From positions 3,224,001 to 3,288,000 of the forward strand of contig CP099652.1 of NCBI GenBank assembly GCA_024123955.1: 64,000 bases of DNA. Direction: 5' to 3'. The position numbers were made by a program, and so were the translations under genes. Source of the stretch: Oxalobacteraceae bacterium OTU3CINTB1 (GTDB lineage Bacteria; Pseudomonadota; Gammaproteobacteria; Burkholderiales; Burkholderiaceae_D). The notes below the pieces were generated by a model that worked only from the letters and a program-made list of their open reading frames with translations, did not search any database and was not told where the DNA came from. Below are positions 38,170 through 49,371 of the stretch, piece after piece (position 1 is the stretch's first letter; every line of letters starts with the position of its first letter).

Positions 38170-38183
38170 TGTTAGCGCTAACA
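38170..38183. promoter_or_regulatory. LacI/GntR-type operator before gntK
   Basis: TGTTAGCGCTAACA is a perfect 14-bp palindrome with the central CG typical of LacI-family operators. It agrees with the ATGTTA-N4-TAACAT form I recall for E. coli GntR sites (here ATGTTAGCGCTAACAG). It sits between the regulator gene and gntK, just upstream of the gntK start codon, where a repressor would block transcription. Confidence 0.75.
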
Positions 38184-38301
38184 GATTGTTTGTAGTGTAA
38201 GCTTTTGACGGGATTTGTAAACAAGATTCTATGGTGCGCCGCATCAAGGCAAGGGTGTGTGGGGCTCCGCAGCAATGCGGCGCCCGGCCGGCTACCCTGG
38301 C

Positions 38302-39330
38302 TCAGGCGCTTTCCCTGGCCATCAGCGTGAAGCCCAGGTCGATTTGGCGGTTGGGCGGCGCCTCGCCTTTGATGACGGCGCGCAGCAGGGTGGCCGCCTC
38401 GAAGCCGATGCGGTAGCGCGGCGTGCCGATCGTGGTCAGCGACGGGTTCATCCAGGCAGAGGCGGGCAGGTCGTTGAAGCCGCAGATCGCCAGCTGGGTC
38501 GGCACGGAGATGCCGCGCCGCTGGCATTGATAGATGGCGCCGTGCGCCAAGTCGTCGTTGCAGCAGAAGATGGCGTCGCAGTCCGGCGACTGGGCCAGCA
38601 TACGCCCCAGCAGCTCGGCGCCGAGCGCGATGGTCGACGGCTCGGCCACCATGACCTCCAGCCGCACGTCGGCCAGGCCGGCCTCGTTCATGGCCTGGCG
38701 ATAGCCTTCGGCGCGGCGCAGCGTACGCTCGTCGAGCTGCGCGCCGATGAAGCCGATGCGCTTGTGGCCCTTGTCGAGCAGGTAGCGCGTCATCGCCTGG
38801 CCCGCCTGGAACTGGGAGAAGCCCACCGTCAGCTGGGCTGGATCGGTGGACATGTCCATCATCGACACCACCGGCACGCGCGAATTGGTCAGGATTTGCT
38901 GCACCCGGTCGCTGTGCGACAGCCCCGACAGCAGCATGCCGTCCGGATTCGACTGCAGGTAGGTGCCGATCAGTTTTTCCTCTTCCTGGTCCGAATAGCG
39001 GGTGTTGCCGATCAGGATCTGGTAGTCGTCGGCGTCGAGCGCGTCCTGGATGCCGGCCAGCACCTCGGTGAACACGGCGTTCGACAACGACGGCACCAGC
39101 ACGGCGATCACCTTCGATTGCGACGAGGCCAGCGCGCGGGCGGCGCGGTTGGGCACGTAGCCCAGTTCGATCACCGCCTTGTCGACCCGGTCGCGCAGCG
39201 CCTGGGACACCATGTCCGGCTGGGTGATCGCGCGCGAGGCGGTCATGGTCGCCACGCCGGCGTGTTTCGCCACCATCGCCAGGGTGATGCGGCCGCTGGC
39301 GCGGCTCCTGCCCGCTTGTGATTTCGTCAT
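38302..39330 (-). CDS. LacI-family transcriptional regulator, probably gluconate-type repressor
   Basis: LacI/GalR regulator of 342 residues. The helix-turn-helix is at about 15-40 (ITLAMVAKHAGVATMTASRA), followed by the hinge helix VPNRAARALASSQS and a periplasmic-binding-protein-like effector domain (about 70-335) with CDAIFCCNDDLAHGA and ICGFNDLPASAWMNPSLTTI. This layout is close to GntR of E. coli. It is immediately upstream of gntK in the same direction, with a matching operator between. It likely represses the locus until gluconate or a derivative binds; the inducer is an inference. Confidence 0.9.
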   Translation of the reverse strand: MTKSQAGRSRASGRITLAMVAKHAGVATMTASRAITQPDMVSQALRDRVDKAVIELGYVPNRAARALASSQSKVIAVLVPSLSNAVFTEVLAGIQDALDADDYQILIGNTRYSDQEEEKLIGTYLQSNPDGMLLSGLSHSDRVQQILTNSRVPVVSMMDMSTDPAQLTVGFSQFQAGQAMTRYLLDKGHKRIGFIGAQLDERTLRRAEGYRQAMNEAGLADVRLEVMVAEPSTIALGAELLGRMLAQSPDCDAIFCCNDDLAHGAIYQCQRRGISVPTQLAICGFNDLPASAWMNPSLTTIGTPRYRIGFEAATLLRAVIKGEAPPNRQIDLGFTLMARESA

Positions 39331-39349
39331 CGGTAATACTTATAGTGGT

Positions 39350-39363
39350 ATTGATAGCGATAT
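39350..39363. promoter_or_regulatory. Imperfect LacI-type palindrome before the regulator gene
   Basis: TGATAGCGATATCA is symmetric at ten of its 14 positions (outer arms TGATA and TATCA) with a CG core. It lies 20 bp upstream of the regulator start, a position suited to autoregulation. Weaker than the site at 38170. Confidence 0.4.
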
Positions 39364-39403
39364 CATACGGCAGCTTACGCCGAAAGGAAGAGGGGGAAAG
39401 TGC

Positions 39404-39937
39404 TTATTGGCAGCCAGCCAACACTTTTTGATTCTTTTTACCGAATTCGGCGCGCTCCTGGTCGCCCATGATGCCACGTTCACCGTTTTTGTCGACATTG
39501 GCCATGCGCACGCCGTCCTCGAGCATGCGCTGGTTTTGCCGGGCAAGATCGCAATTGGCGGCGATATCGGCTTTTTGGCGGACGTCGTCGGCGGCTTTAC
39601 GCTCGGCGGCGGCGGCATCGGCGCGGCGTTTGTTGAACGCCTCGTTGCGCGCGGCCAGCGTCGGCGCCGGCCTGGGGCCCGCGTTGGCGGCGCCGGATTC
39701 GGCAGGCGATCCCGCCGCCCCGTCCGCATCGGCCGGCGCCGGTTCGGCGTTGGGATTGAACAAGGGCTTGCCGGGCGCCTTGAGGATGCGCTTGGCCGGC
39801 ACCGACGGCGGCGGCGGGCGGTCGGACAGCTGTTTGACGCCCTTGTCGTCGATCCACAGATATTGGCCGAACGCCGCCGGCACGGCTGCGGACAGCGCGC
39901 TTGCCAGCAGGGCAAGGGAAGTGAGACGAAAACGCAT
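39404..39937 (-). CDS. DUF4124-type secreted protein
   Basis: Exported protein of 177 residues: a signal peptide (MRFRLTSLALLASALSAAVPAAFG), then a short DUF4124-like domain (QYLWIDDKGVKQLSDRPPP) common in betaproteobacterial periplasmic proteins. A low-complexity Ala/Pro region and a charged helical C-terminus (about 105-177) with two cysteines (CDLARQNQRMLEDG; LAGC) follow. Function unknown. ATG 39937 was chosen because it starts the signal peptide directly; twelve more codons are open upstream. Confidence 0.8.
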   Translation of the reverse strand: MRFRLTSLALLASALSAAVPAAFGQYLWIDDKGVKQLSDRPPPPSVPAKRILKAPGKPLFNPNAEPAPADADGAAGSPAESGAANAGPRPAPTLAARNEAFNKRRADAAAAERKAADDVRQKADIAANCDLARQNQRMLEDGVRMANVDKNGERGIMGDQERAEFGKKNQKVLAGCQ

Positions 39938-40113
39938 GGCGTGCTCCACGGGTGCAGGCACAGATTTCGCCACGAATAGTGCTTGGTGTCAATCAATACC
40001 GCGCGCTGGCGGCCGATGCTGCCAGGCGCGGCCCCCGCATGTCGCGGCCGCCGCGTGGCGGAGATGGTACCGGGACGGCCCGGCGGCACCGGTTGCAGCG
40101 TGAACCTTGTCGG

Positions 40114-40827
40114 TTACGCCTCAACGGCCCGTCGTGCCTTGACGTAGCGCACGCGCATCGCCAAGGCCGCCAGGCCCAGGCTCAGCATCGCCACCGGCGG
40201 TAATTCGGGCACCGGGCTCGCTTGCGGCACGGTCTCGAACGACAGCGTGAACGAGGTAAGGTTTACGGAACCGTAGCTGGTATTCAGGTTGTAGTAGTTG
40301 AACGCATACGCGAACAAGGTGTCGTAGTTGCCGGCGGCGCCGGTGAAACTGGCCGATCCGGTGAGCGTGCCGCCGGTTGGCAGGGTCGACTGCGCCCCGT
40401 CGCCGGCGTAAATCTGGCCGAGGTGCACGGAATCGAAGGGTCCGCAACTGTCGCAGTTGGGCTTAAGTACGTCGATGGTGGACGAGAATGAACCCGTGTA
40501 ATCGCCCTGGTAAGGCCATGGCAGCGGTGGCGCGGCGAGTTGATAGCTGGCCTGGAACGACATGCTCATATTACCGGTCAGCGCTTTGCCCTCGTGCGCA
40601 CTGACGATGAACAGGTCCTTGTAAATGCCCGGGGTCCAGTTGCCGTCCGGCGCGTAGGGGCCAGCGCTTGCAAAGGTGAATGAATTACCGGAGTTCGACA
40701 CGGCGACGTAGTTCGGGTTGTAATAAAGGTCCACATCGGCGCCATTGGCGACCTGGGCGACGGCCGGCGCCGCCATGGCGGCCAGCAGCGCCGCCACTGA
40801 AAGGACATGAAATATCGATTTACCCAC
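40114..40827 (-). CDS. Exported protein with PEP-CTERM-like sorting tail
   Basis: Secreted protein of 237 residues: a signal peptide ending near APAVAQ (about 24), a beta-rich, Ser/Thr/Gly-rich body with a CDSC pair, and a C-terminal tripartite tail. The tail has SPVPELPPVAML, a hydrophobic helix, then RVRYVKARRAVEA. It resembles the PEP-CTERM signal recognised by exosortase, but the motif reads VPELPP in place of VPEP. No exosortase gene is in the window. It is divergent from a second, canonical PEP-CTERM gene. Confidence 0.75.
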   Translation of the reverse strand: MGKSIFHVLSVAALLAAMAAPAVAQVANGADVDLYYNPNYVAVSNSGNSFTFASAGPYAPDGNWTPGIYKDLFIVSAHEGKALTGNMSMSFQASYQLAAPPLPWPYQGDYTGSFSSTIDVLKPNCDSCGPFDSVHLGQIYAGDGAQSTLPTGGTLTGSASFTGAAGNYDTLFAYAFNYYNLNTSYGSVNLTSFTLSFETVPQASPVPELPPVAMLSLGLAALAMRVRYVKARRAVEA

Positions 40828-41092
40828 GTTATTTTCCCCTTAGATGATGAAATGCATCTTATTTCGCAATAATATCAATATGCCAAAACCGCATGTCACT
40901 ATACCGAAGCGCTGTGACGCCAATCTCTCCGAATGTCACAATGTAGAAATATTTATAACAAATCAAGGCCTAGTGCTAATGGCGCCCGGCGTTTTCAATG
41001 CAAGTGCAGCAAAAAATTAAACAGATGATATTTTAATTAGCAAAAATATAATATAATGTTGGTGCACTTTTGCGACTTTCGATAGGATGACG

Positions 41093-41797
41093 ATGAAGAT
41101 GATGAGAATGCTAGGCGCTTTGCTTTTGTTTGCCTGTGCCAGCGGCATGGCCGTCGCTACCACGGTGACGCTGGACTTCGAGGGCTTGGTGCCGCAGCCG
41201 CGGCTCTTTCAGGGCACCCATGGCATCGGCGGATTTTATAATGGCGGCCAAAGCGGCTATGGCACCGCCGGCCAGAATTACGGGGTGGGATTTTCCGGCG
41301 CTGCGGTTGGCATCTGCCTGAGCACCGCCAGCGACCCGTGCACCAACGGCTCGCATGGCGGCCACGGCGATCCGGCATCTGCCTATACCGCGCTGGGATT
41401 CCAAAGCGATGACGCGTACGTCAATGTCGCCGACGGGTTTGTCGGCACCTTGTACTTCAACTACGCTTCGCCGTTCGTGGTGCAGACCGTCAATGTCTGG
41501 GAGGGCTACGGCGCCAGCGGCAACCTGCTGGCTTCGCTGACGCTGGCGCGGACCCCGGACGGGCGCGTGGTGGCGGAATGCGGTTTCGGTAATCGTTACT
41601 GTCCCTTTGTCGCGGCCGACCTGTCGTTCACCGGCGTAGGCCATTCGTTCAGTTTCACGGGCGCCGGCCGCAACATCGTCGTCGACGACATCACCTTCAC
41701 GGTCGCCCCGGTACCGGAGCCGGAAACCTATGCCTTGCTGCTGGGAGGCCTCGGGTTGCTGGGACTGACGGCGCGCCGCCGCAAGGTTCGCGCTTAA
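41093..41797 (+). CDS. PEP-CTERM protein sorting domain-containing protein
   Basis: Exported protein of 234 residues: a signal peptide (MKMMRMLGALLLFACASGMAVA split at about residue 22) and a beta-sandwich-like body (VTLDFEGLVPQPRLFQG, and NIVVDDITFTVAPVPEPETY). It ends with the canonical PEP-CTERM tail: VPEPETYALLLGGLGLLGL then ARRRKVRA, a sorting signal for exosortase and surface or exopolysaccharide-linked display. ATG 41093 has AGGA six or seven bases before it. The upstream region is clearly AT-rich with two overlapping TATAAT boxes at 41047-41057. Confidence 0.9.
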   Translation: MKMMRMLGALLLFACASGMAVATTVTLDFEGLVPQPRLFQGTHGIGGFYNGGQSGYGTAGQNYGVGFSGAAVGICLSTASDPCTNGSHGGHGDPASAYTALGFQSDDAYVNVADGFVGTLYFNYASPFVVQTVNVWEGYGASGNLLASLTLARTPDGRVVAECGFGNRYCPFVAADLSFTGVGHSFSFTGAGRNIVVDDITFTVAPVPEPETYALLLGGLGLLGLTARRRKVRA

Positions 41798-41814
41798 GCC
41801 AGCGCACGCCGAGA

Positions 41815-41836
41815 CACCGCCTTCGGGCGGCTTTTT
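41815..41836 (+). terminator. Terminator after the PEP-CTERM gene
   Basis: CCGCC (41817-41821), TTCG-type loop, GGCGG (41826-41830), then CTTTTTC. It lies about 20 bases after the stop codon. Confidence 0.8.
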
Positions 41837-41887
41837 CATTGGCGGGCGGGGCCGCGAACCGCGCCGGGGAAACGCTGCAATAAGTTC

Positions 41888-43415
<1,528 letters not shown>

Positions 43416-43426
43416 GCAGTCCTTGC

Positions 43427-43453
43427 AACGCCGGCTAGCAAGCCGGCGTTTTT
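43427..43453 (+). terminator. Terminator or attenuator between guaB and guaA
   Basis: AACGCCGGCT (43427-43436) and AGCCGGCGTT (43441-43450) form a perfect 10-bp stem with a 4-nt loop, followed by TTT. It starts 12 bases after the guaB stop and lies 29 bases before guaA. Confidence 0.85.
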
Positions 43454-43481
43454 CCATTCCAGACCTCTTCTGTAGACATCC

Positions 43482-45092
<1,611 letters not shown>

Positions 45093-45140
45093 TGTTTAGC
45101 CCGGTAGCCGCTGGCAACGTCGCGTAGATGGATGAGACCA

Positions 45141-45166
45141 GGCCCCTAACTCTCAGGGGCTTTTTC
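45141..45166 (+). terminator. Terminator after guaA
   Basis: GCCCCT (45142-45147) and AGGGGC (45155-45160) pair around a 7-nt loop, followed by five T residues. It lies about 50 bases past the guaA stop and separates it from the convergent oxidoreductase gene. Confidence 0.85.
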
Positions 45167-45234
45167 ATTTTGGATGCAGTTGCATCGTCCGGTAAATGAG
45201 TGGTCGATAGTTTCGGCTGGAGTATTAGTGGAAT

Positions 45235-46230
45235 TTACGGGCCGCCTCTGCCACCGACTGCGGCATACACCTGGCCGGTCGCATAGCTCGATTCGTTCGA
45301 AGCGAGCAGCACGTAGATGCCCGCCAGTTCCGCCGGCTGGCCCGGCCGTTTCATTGGCGTATCGGCGCCGAATTCCGGCAATTTATCCGGCGGCTGGCCG
45401 CCCGTGACCTGCAGCGGCGTCCAGAAGGGGCCGGGCGCGACCGCGTTGACGCGGATGCCTTTCGGCGCCAGCTGCTTGGCCAGTCCCTTGCTGAAAATCA
45501 TGATCGCGCCCTTGGTGGCCGCATAGTCGATCAGGTTTTCGCTCGGCTCGTAGGCGTTTACCGAGGCGGTGTTGATGATCGTGGCGCCAGGCTTGAGCAG
45601 CGGCACGGCGGCCTTGGTGATCCAGAACATCGCGTACACATTCGTCTTGAAGGTCTCGTCGAACTGTGCGGTGGTCATGTCGAGGATGGAGTCGCGCGAG
45701 AATTGGCGCGCGGCGTTGTTGACGAGGATGTCGAGGCCGCCCAGCTCGCGCGCGGCATCGGCCACGAGCTTTTTGCAGAACGCCTCATCCTTGATGTCGC
45801 CCGGGATGGCGACCGCCTTGCGGCCCTCGGCACGTATCAGCGCTACCACTTCGCGCGCATCCGCTTCCTCCGCCGGCAGGTAGTTGATGGCCACGTCCGC
45901 GCCCTCGCGCGCGTAGGCGATCGCGGCGGCGCGCCCGATGCCGGAATCGCCACCCGTGAGCAGCGCCTTGCGGCCCTTGAGCCGCCCCGAACCCTTATAG
46001 CTGGTTTCGCCATGGTCGGGGCGTGGATTCATCTTGCTGGTCAAGCCAGGCCAGGGCTGCTGCTGTTTCGGAAACGGTGGCGCGGGATAGGCGGTGAGCG
46101 GATCTTTCGGCGGCACATCGGCGCCGGCGTCAGCCCCGCTCTTGGCAAGCGATGGCGCCATCGCCGCGCCGAGAAGACCGGTTGCCGCCGCGCCAACGAC
46201 CGCGCGCCTGCTTGAATTTGGTTTATCCAT
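45235..46230 (-). CDS. SDR-family oxidoreductase with twin-arginine-like leader
   Basis: Short-chain dehydrogenase of 331 residues, close in layout to the YghA/GSP39 group (about 290 residues). It has a preface ([20 protein letters not shown]), the NAD(P) motif [20 protein letters not shown] and the NNA stretch LVNNAARQ. The catalytic Ser is in [12 protein letters not shown] and Tyr-x3-Lys in DYAATKGA. The N-terminus [20 protein letters not shown] looks like a Tat signal peptide, unusual for an NAD(P)-dependent SDR. ATG 46230 is better placed behind AAGGAG than the adjacent ATG 46233. The substrate is unknown. Confidence 0.88.
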   Translation of the reverse strand: MDKPNSSRRAVVGAAATGLLGAAMAPSLAKSGADAGADVPPKDPLTAYPAPPFPKQQQPWPGLTSKMNPRPDHGETSYKGSGRLKGRKALLTGGDSGIGRAAAIAYAREGADVAINYLPAEEADAREVVALIRAEGRKAVAIPGDIKDEAFCKKLVADAARELGGLDILVNNAARQFSRDSILDMTTAQFDETFKTNVYAMFWITKAAVPLLKPGATIINTASVNAYEPSENLIDYAATKGAIMIFSKGLAKQLAPKGIRVNAVAPGPFWTPLQVTGGQPPDKLPEFGADTPMKRPGQPAELAGIYVLLASNESSYATGQVYAAVGGRGGP

Positions 46231-46434
46231 CATGGCTCCTTTCCAATGGGTGTGACGTCATCTTTCCGGCTTTTCCGGAGGCGTACTGTGCGTTGTCTCG
46301 CATAACGTCGTTCTCCGTGCAAATCGCATGGCGAACCCGCTGGCCCCCATTTTTATGCCGGAAAATGTGCGGCACTTCGCATACAGCCGGCACGCCAAAA
46401 AGTATCCTGAATTTCATTTTCAAAGGAGAGCGTC

Positions 46435-46665
46435 ATGCCTACAGGTGCCAATGCGAAGCGCGAACGGGAATACAAAAAGATCGAACGCAAATTTAAGAAG
46501 GAGGGCCGTTACAAGGGCCGGGAGGAGGAGGTCGCTTCGCGTATCGTCAATAAACAGCGCGCCGAAGCGGGCGAGACGAAGAAACACACGCACAAGCCTG
46601 CCCGCCGGTCCGCCTCGCGGCGCAAAAGCAGCGGCGCGCGGGCCGCTTCCCGTCGCGGAAAATGA
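46435..46665 (+). CDS. Small highly basic protein
   Basis: 76-residue, very basic, helical protein: NAKREREYKKIERKFKKEG, then YKGREEEVASRIVNKQRAE, then a Lys/Arg/Ser-rich tail (RRSASRRKSSGARAASRRGK). Similar short proteins are sometimes labelled plasmid stabilisation protein, without functional proof that I know of. The tail looks like a nucleic-acid-binding, histone H1-like extension. ATG 46435 follows AAAGGAGAGCGTC, an ideal ribosome site, which supports a real gene. It precedes the hydrolase gene by 21 bp. Confidence 0.7.
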   Translation: MPTGANAKREREYKKIERKFKKEGRYKGREEEVASRIVNKQRAEAGETKKHTHKPARRSASRRKSSGARAASRRGK

Positions 46666-46686
46666 TCAAAGGGAGGGGCATTGGTC

Positions 46687-47595
46687 ATGGCTCAGCTACC
46701 CATCTTACACCGCGTGTCCGCAGGTGTCCTGGATGTCGCGTATTACGAGGCGGGTCCTGCGGATGGCGTGCCGACCGTTCTTCTCCATGGCTTTCCCTAT
46801 GATGCTCATGCCTTTGACGAGGTGACGGCCAGTCTCGCCGGTGCAGGGCACCGTTGCATCGTCCCGTTTTTGCGTGGCTATGGCGCGACCCGGTTTCTGT
46901 CGCCCGATACGCCGCGCTCGGGTGAGCAGGCGGCGCTTGGCGCGGATCTGCTGGCATTGATGGATGCCCTCCATATTCAAAAAGCCATTCTCGGTGGTTA
47001 CGACTGGGGTGGCAGGGCTGCCTGTATCGTGGCTGCGTTATGGCCGCAGCGGGTCGTCGGTTTGGTCAGCGCCGGCAAGGGCTACAACATTCAGGACATC
47101 TCAGCCGCCGCCGAGCCAGGTATGCCGGAACAGGAAGCACGCGACTGGTATCAATACTACTTTCACACCGAGCGGGGCCGCAGAGGCCTGGATACGAACC
47201 GGCGCGAGATCTGCCGGCTGCTCTGGAAGACATGGTCACCATCCTGGTCCTTTGATGAGGACACATTTGAGCGGACCGCAGTCTCTTTCGATAATCCCGA
47301 CTTCGTCGATGTGGTGATTCATTCCTACCGGCATCGGTATGGCGTCATCGAAGGCGATCCGGCCTATGCAGGGATCGAAGCGAGATTGGCACGCCAACCC
47401 GATATTTCGGTTCCGAGCATCGTGCTGCTGGGCGCGGACGATGGCGTCGATCCTCCGCCTCGGGAAGACGAGGATGCTGGGAAATTCAGCGGAGTCTATG
47501 CGCGCCGCGTACTGCCTGGCGTTGGGCACAACGTGCCGCAGGAAGCGCCGATCAGTTTTGCTGTCGCAATTCGGGAACTGGTCGAGCGGAGCTGA
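46687..47595 (+). CDS. Alpha/beta hydrolase (epoxide hydrolase/dehalogenase type)
   Basis: Alpha/beta hydrolase of 302 residues. The oxyanion motif HGFPYDAHAFDE is near residue 33. The nucleophile position is occupied by Asp in LGGYDWGGRAACIVAAL, as in epoxide hydrolases and haloalkane dehalogenases. The catalytic His is in VLPGVGHNVPQEAP near the C-terminus. The substrate cannot be inferred. ATG 46687 follows GGAGGGG at eight bases; TTG 46681 would add two residues. It is convergent with the following minus-strand gene. Confidence 0.88.
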   Translation: MAQLPILHRVSAGVLDVAYYEAGPADGVPTVLLHGFPYDAHAFDEVTASLAGAGHRCIVPFLRGYGATRFLSPDTPRSGEQAALGADLLALMDALHIQKAILGGYDWGGRAACIVAALWPQRVVGLVSAGKGYNIQDISAAAEPGMPEQEARDWYQYYFHTERGRRGLDTNRREICRLLWKTWSPSWSFDEDTFERTAVSFDNPDFVDVVIHSYRHRYGVIEGDPAYAGIEARLARQPDISVPSIVLLGADDGVDPPPREDEDAGKFSGVYARRVLPGVGHNVPQEAPISFAVAIRELVERS

Positions 47596-47614
47596 TCAGC
47601 ACCTTGGTTTGCGC

Positions 47615-48199
47615 CTATCCCTTGATCTCCGTCGGCGGCGTCACGTTCGTGGGCATTTTCATTCCCTGGTCGTGCAGGTAATTCGCGAGATCGAGGGAAT
47701 GGTCGGCGATGTCCCAGCGGACGACCATCCCGTTTTCAATCCGCAGCATAAAGCTCTCGACCGAGGTGCCGCCCTTGCCGGTTGGCGCAATGCCGTTGAA
47801 GGGTCCGCCGTCATGCTTCCAGTGCAGATTGATGGTGACCAGGCCCCGGTCGCCGGCGACGAAATGATCGATGAGGTCGATTCGCGGGCGGAACGCGAGC
47901 CCGAACGATTTCTGCCATCGCTTCAGGTTCTGCAGGCCGACGATATTGCGCCCGGCGGGACTGTTGGCGACCACGTCGGGGTGGACCACTGCGTCCCACC
48001 GGTCGAGCTCATCTGCCGCGAGCGCTTTGTAAATTTCTAGTGCAATATTGGCCTCGGGCGCCGATGCGGGGCGCGGTATGGCCGCCGGTTGCGTTGCAGC
48101 CCGCCCGATATTGAGCAGGCCCGTCGCGGCAATCGCACCGCTGGCAAGCATGACGCGGCGTGCCAGGGATACCGCACTTTGAGATTTCAGCTGATTCAT
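47615..48199 (-). CDS. Exported NTF2/SnoaL-like protein
   Basis: Protein of 194 residues: an N-terminal leader with an RR motif (SLARRVMLASGAIAATGLL), possibly a Tat signal, then a SnoaL/NTF2-like domain (about 50-180). The domain includes IYKALAADELDRWDAVVHPDVVANSP, FVAGDRGLVTINLHWKHDGG and GMVVRWDIADHSLD. Such folds serve as small-molecule isomerases, hydrolases or binding modules; none is assignable here. ATG 48199 has GGAGG just before it; 15 more open codons upstream are not leader-like. Confidence 0.75.
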   Translation of the reverse strand: MNQLKSQSAVSLARRVMLASGAIAATGLLNIGRAATQPAAIPRPASAPEANIALEIYKALAADELDRWDAVVHPDVVANSPAGRNIVGLQNLKRWQKSFGLAFRPRIDLIDHFVAGDRGLVTINLHWKHDGGPFNGIAPTGKGGTSVESFMLRIENGMVVRWDIADHSLDLANYLHDQGMKMPTNVTPPTEIKG

Positions 48200-48315
48200 T
48201 TTTCCTCCGGTGTAGGTAAGTGGAAAACATAGTAGCCGCCGCAAGCGCCGCTGATAATGGACCTATGTCGAATAACCTTGATTCGATCCCGGAATAGATC
48301 GGATCGGCGTGCCGT

Positions 48316-49218
48316 TCAGGAGGAGGTGGCCGCGCCGGCCTGGAGCGCGGCGGCGAAGTAGTCGGTAACGCAGCGTACGCGCGAAGAGACCAACCGGCGA
48401 TTTGCCCAGATCAGGCTGATGTCCAGGGCTTGTTTCGAAAAATCATCGAGTACCGTGATGATGTCGGGATGGCGCAATTCGTCGCAAAGCGACATGCGCG
48501 TGAACAGCCCGATTCCAACTCCGGCCAGCACCCCGGCCCGTATCGTTTCGATGCTGTTCGACCGGAGGTTGCCGGAGACGGGAACGCTATATTGCCCTTG
48601 CGGTCCGACAAACGGCCAGGTTTCGGCATTGCCCGTGCCTTCGTAGACCAGGCAATTATGGTGGGCCAGATCCGCAGGGGTGGCAGGGATGCCGTGCTGG
48701 TCGAAGTAGCGGCGGGCTCCGACGCAAACCAGGCTGGAGGTCGCCACGCGCCGCACCACTGCATCGAGTTCATTGACAGCGCCGACGCGGATGGCAAGGT
48801 CGATGCGGTCGTCGACCATGTCGCGTACGGAGTCCGACAGGACAAGATCGACTTTCAGCTTCGGATAACGGGACAGCAGATCCGGTAGGAGGGGCAGGAT
48901 ATGAAGGCGGCCGAAAGTTGCCGCCACCGCGATTCTGATTTGGCCTGCGACATTCAAGGTCCGGTTGGTAAGTTCGCGGTCGGCCGAATCGATCTCCTCG
49001 AGCAGTGGCTTGGTCCGCTGGTAATAACTCTGTCCATCGTCGGTCAACGTCACGCTGCGGGTGCTTCGGTTAAATAACTTCACCCCCAGTCTTTTTTCCA
49101 GCGAGCCGACGAGCTTGCTGATCGAGGACTGCGTGTCGCCCGTCCGGCGTGCGGCGGCGGAGAAGCCCCCGGTTTCGACGACCGCGACAAACGCAGCCAT
49201 TTCATGAAAACGGTCCAT
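48316..49218 (-). CDS. LysR-family transcriptional regulator
   Basis: LysR regulator of 300 residues: the winged helix-turn-helix at about 1-60 (AAFVAVVETGGFSAAARRTG, then LVGSLEKRLGVKLFNRSTRSV) and a substrate-binding domain typical of the DsdC/CrgA-like subgroup (about 90-290). It is divergent from the SDR gene at 49372 with a 153-bp intergenic region, the classical layout for a LysR regulator and its target. The inducer is unknown. Confidence 0.92.
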   Translation of the reverse strand: MDRFHEMAAFVAVVETGGFSAAARRTGDTQSSISKLVGSLEKRLGVKLFNRSTRSVTLTDDGQSYYQRTKPLLEEIDSADRELTNRTLNVAGQIRIAVAATFGRLHILPLLPDLLSRYPKLKVDLVLSDSVRDMVDDRIDLAIRVGAVNELDAVVRRVATSSLVCVGARRYFDQHGIPATPADLAHHNCLVYEGTGNAETWPFVGPQGQYSVPVSGNLRSNSIETIRAGVLAGVGIGLFTRMSLCDELRHPDIITVLDDFSKQALDISLIWANRRLVSSRVRCVTDYFAAALQAGAATSS

Positions 49219-49371
49219 GGTTCCTTGCCGTGAAAGTTGAATAGCGGGACGGAACGAGGATATTCATTCCATTCCAGAATCTATCTCATTCAAAATATCG
49301 CAATTATCATCCTGTGACAATGGAATTATGATGGCGCTCGTTATCAATCATTAAGCAATGTGAGAAAAACC

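Noticed and set aside
41059..41075. Sigma-54-like promoter before the PEP-CTERM gene (GG ... GC)
   Set aside because: GG at 41061 and GC at 41072 are separated by nine bases instead of ten, and the flanking consensus is poor. TATAAT boxes nearby are a simpler explanation.
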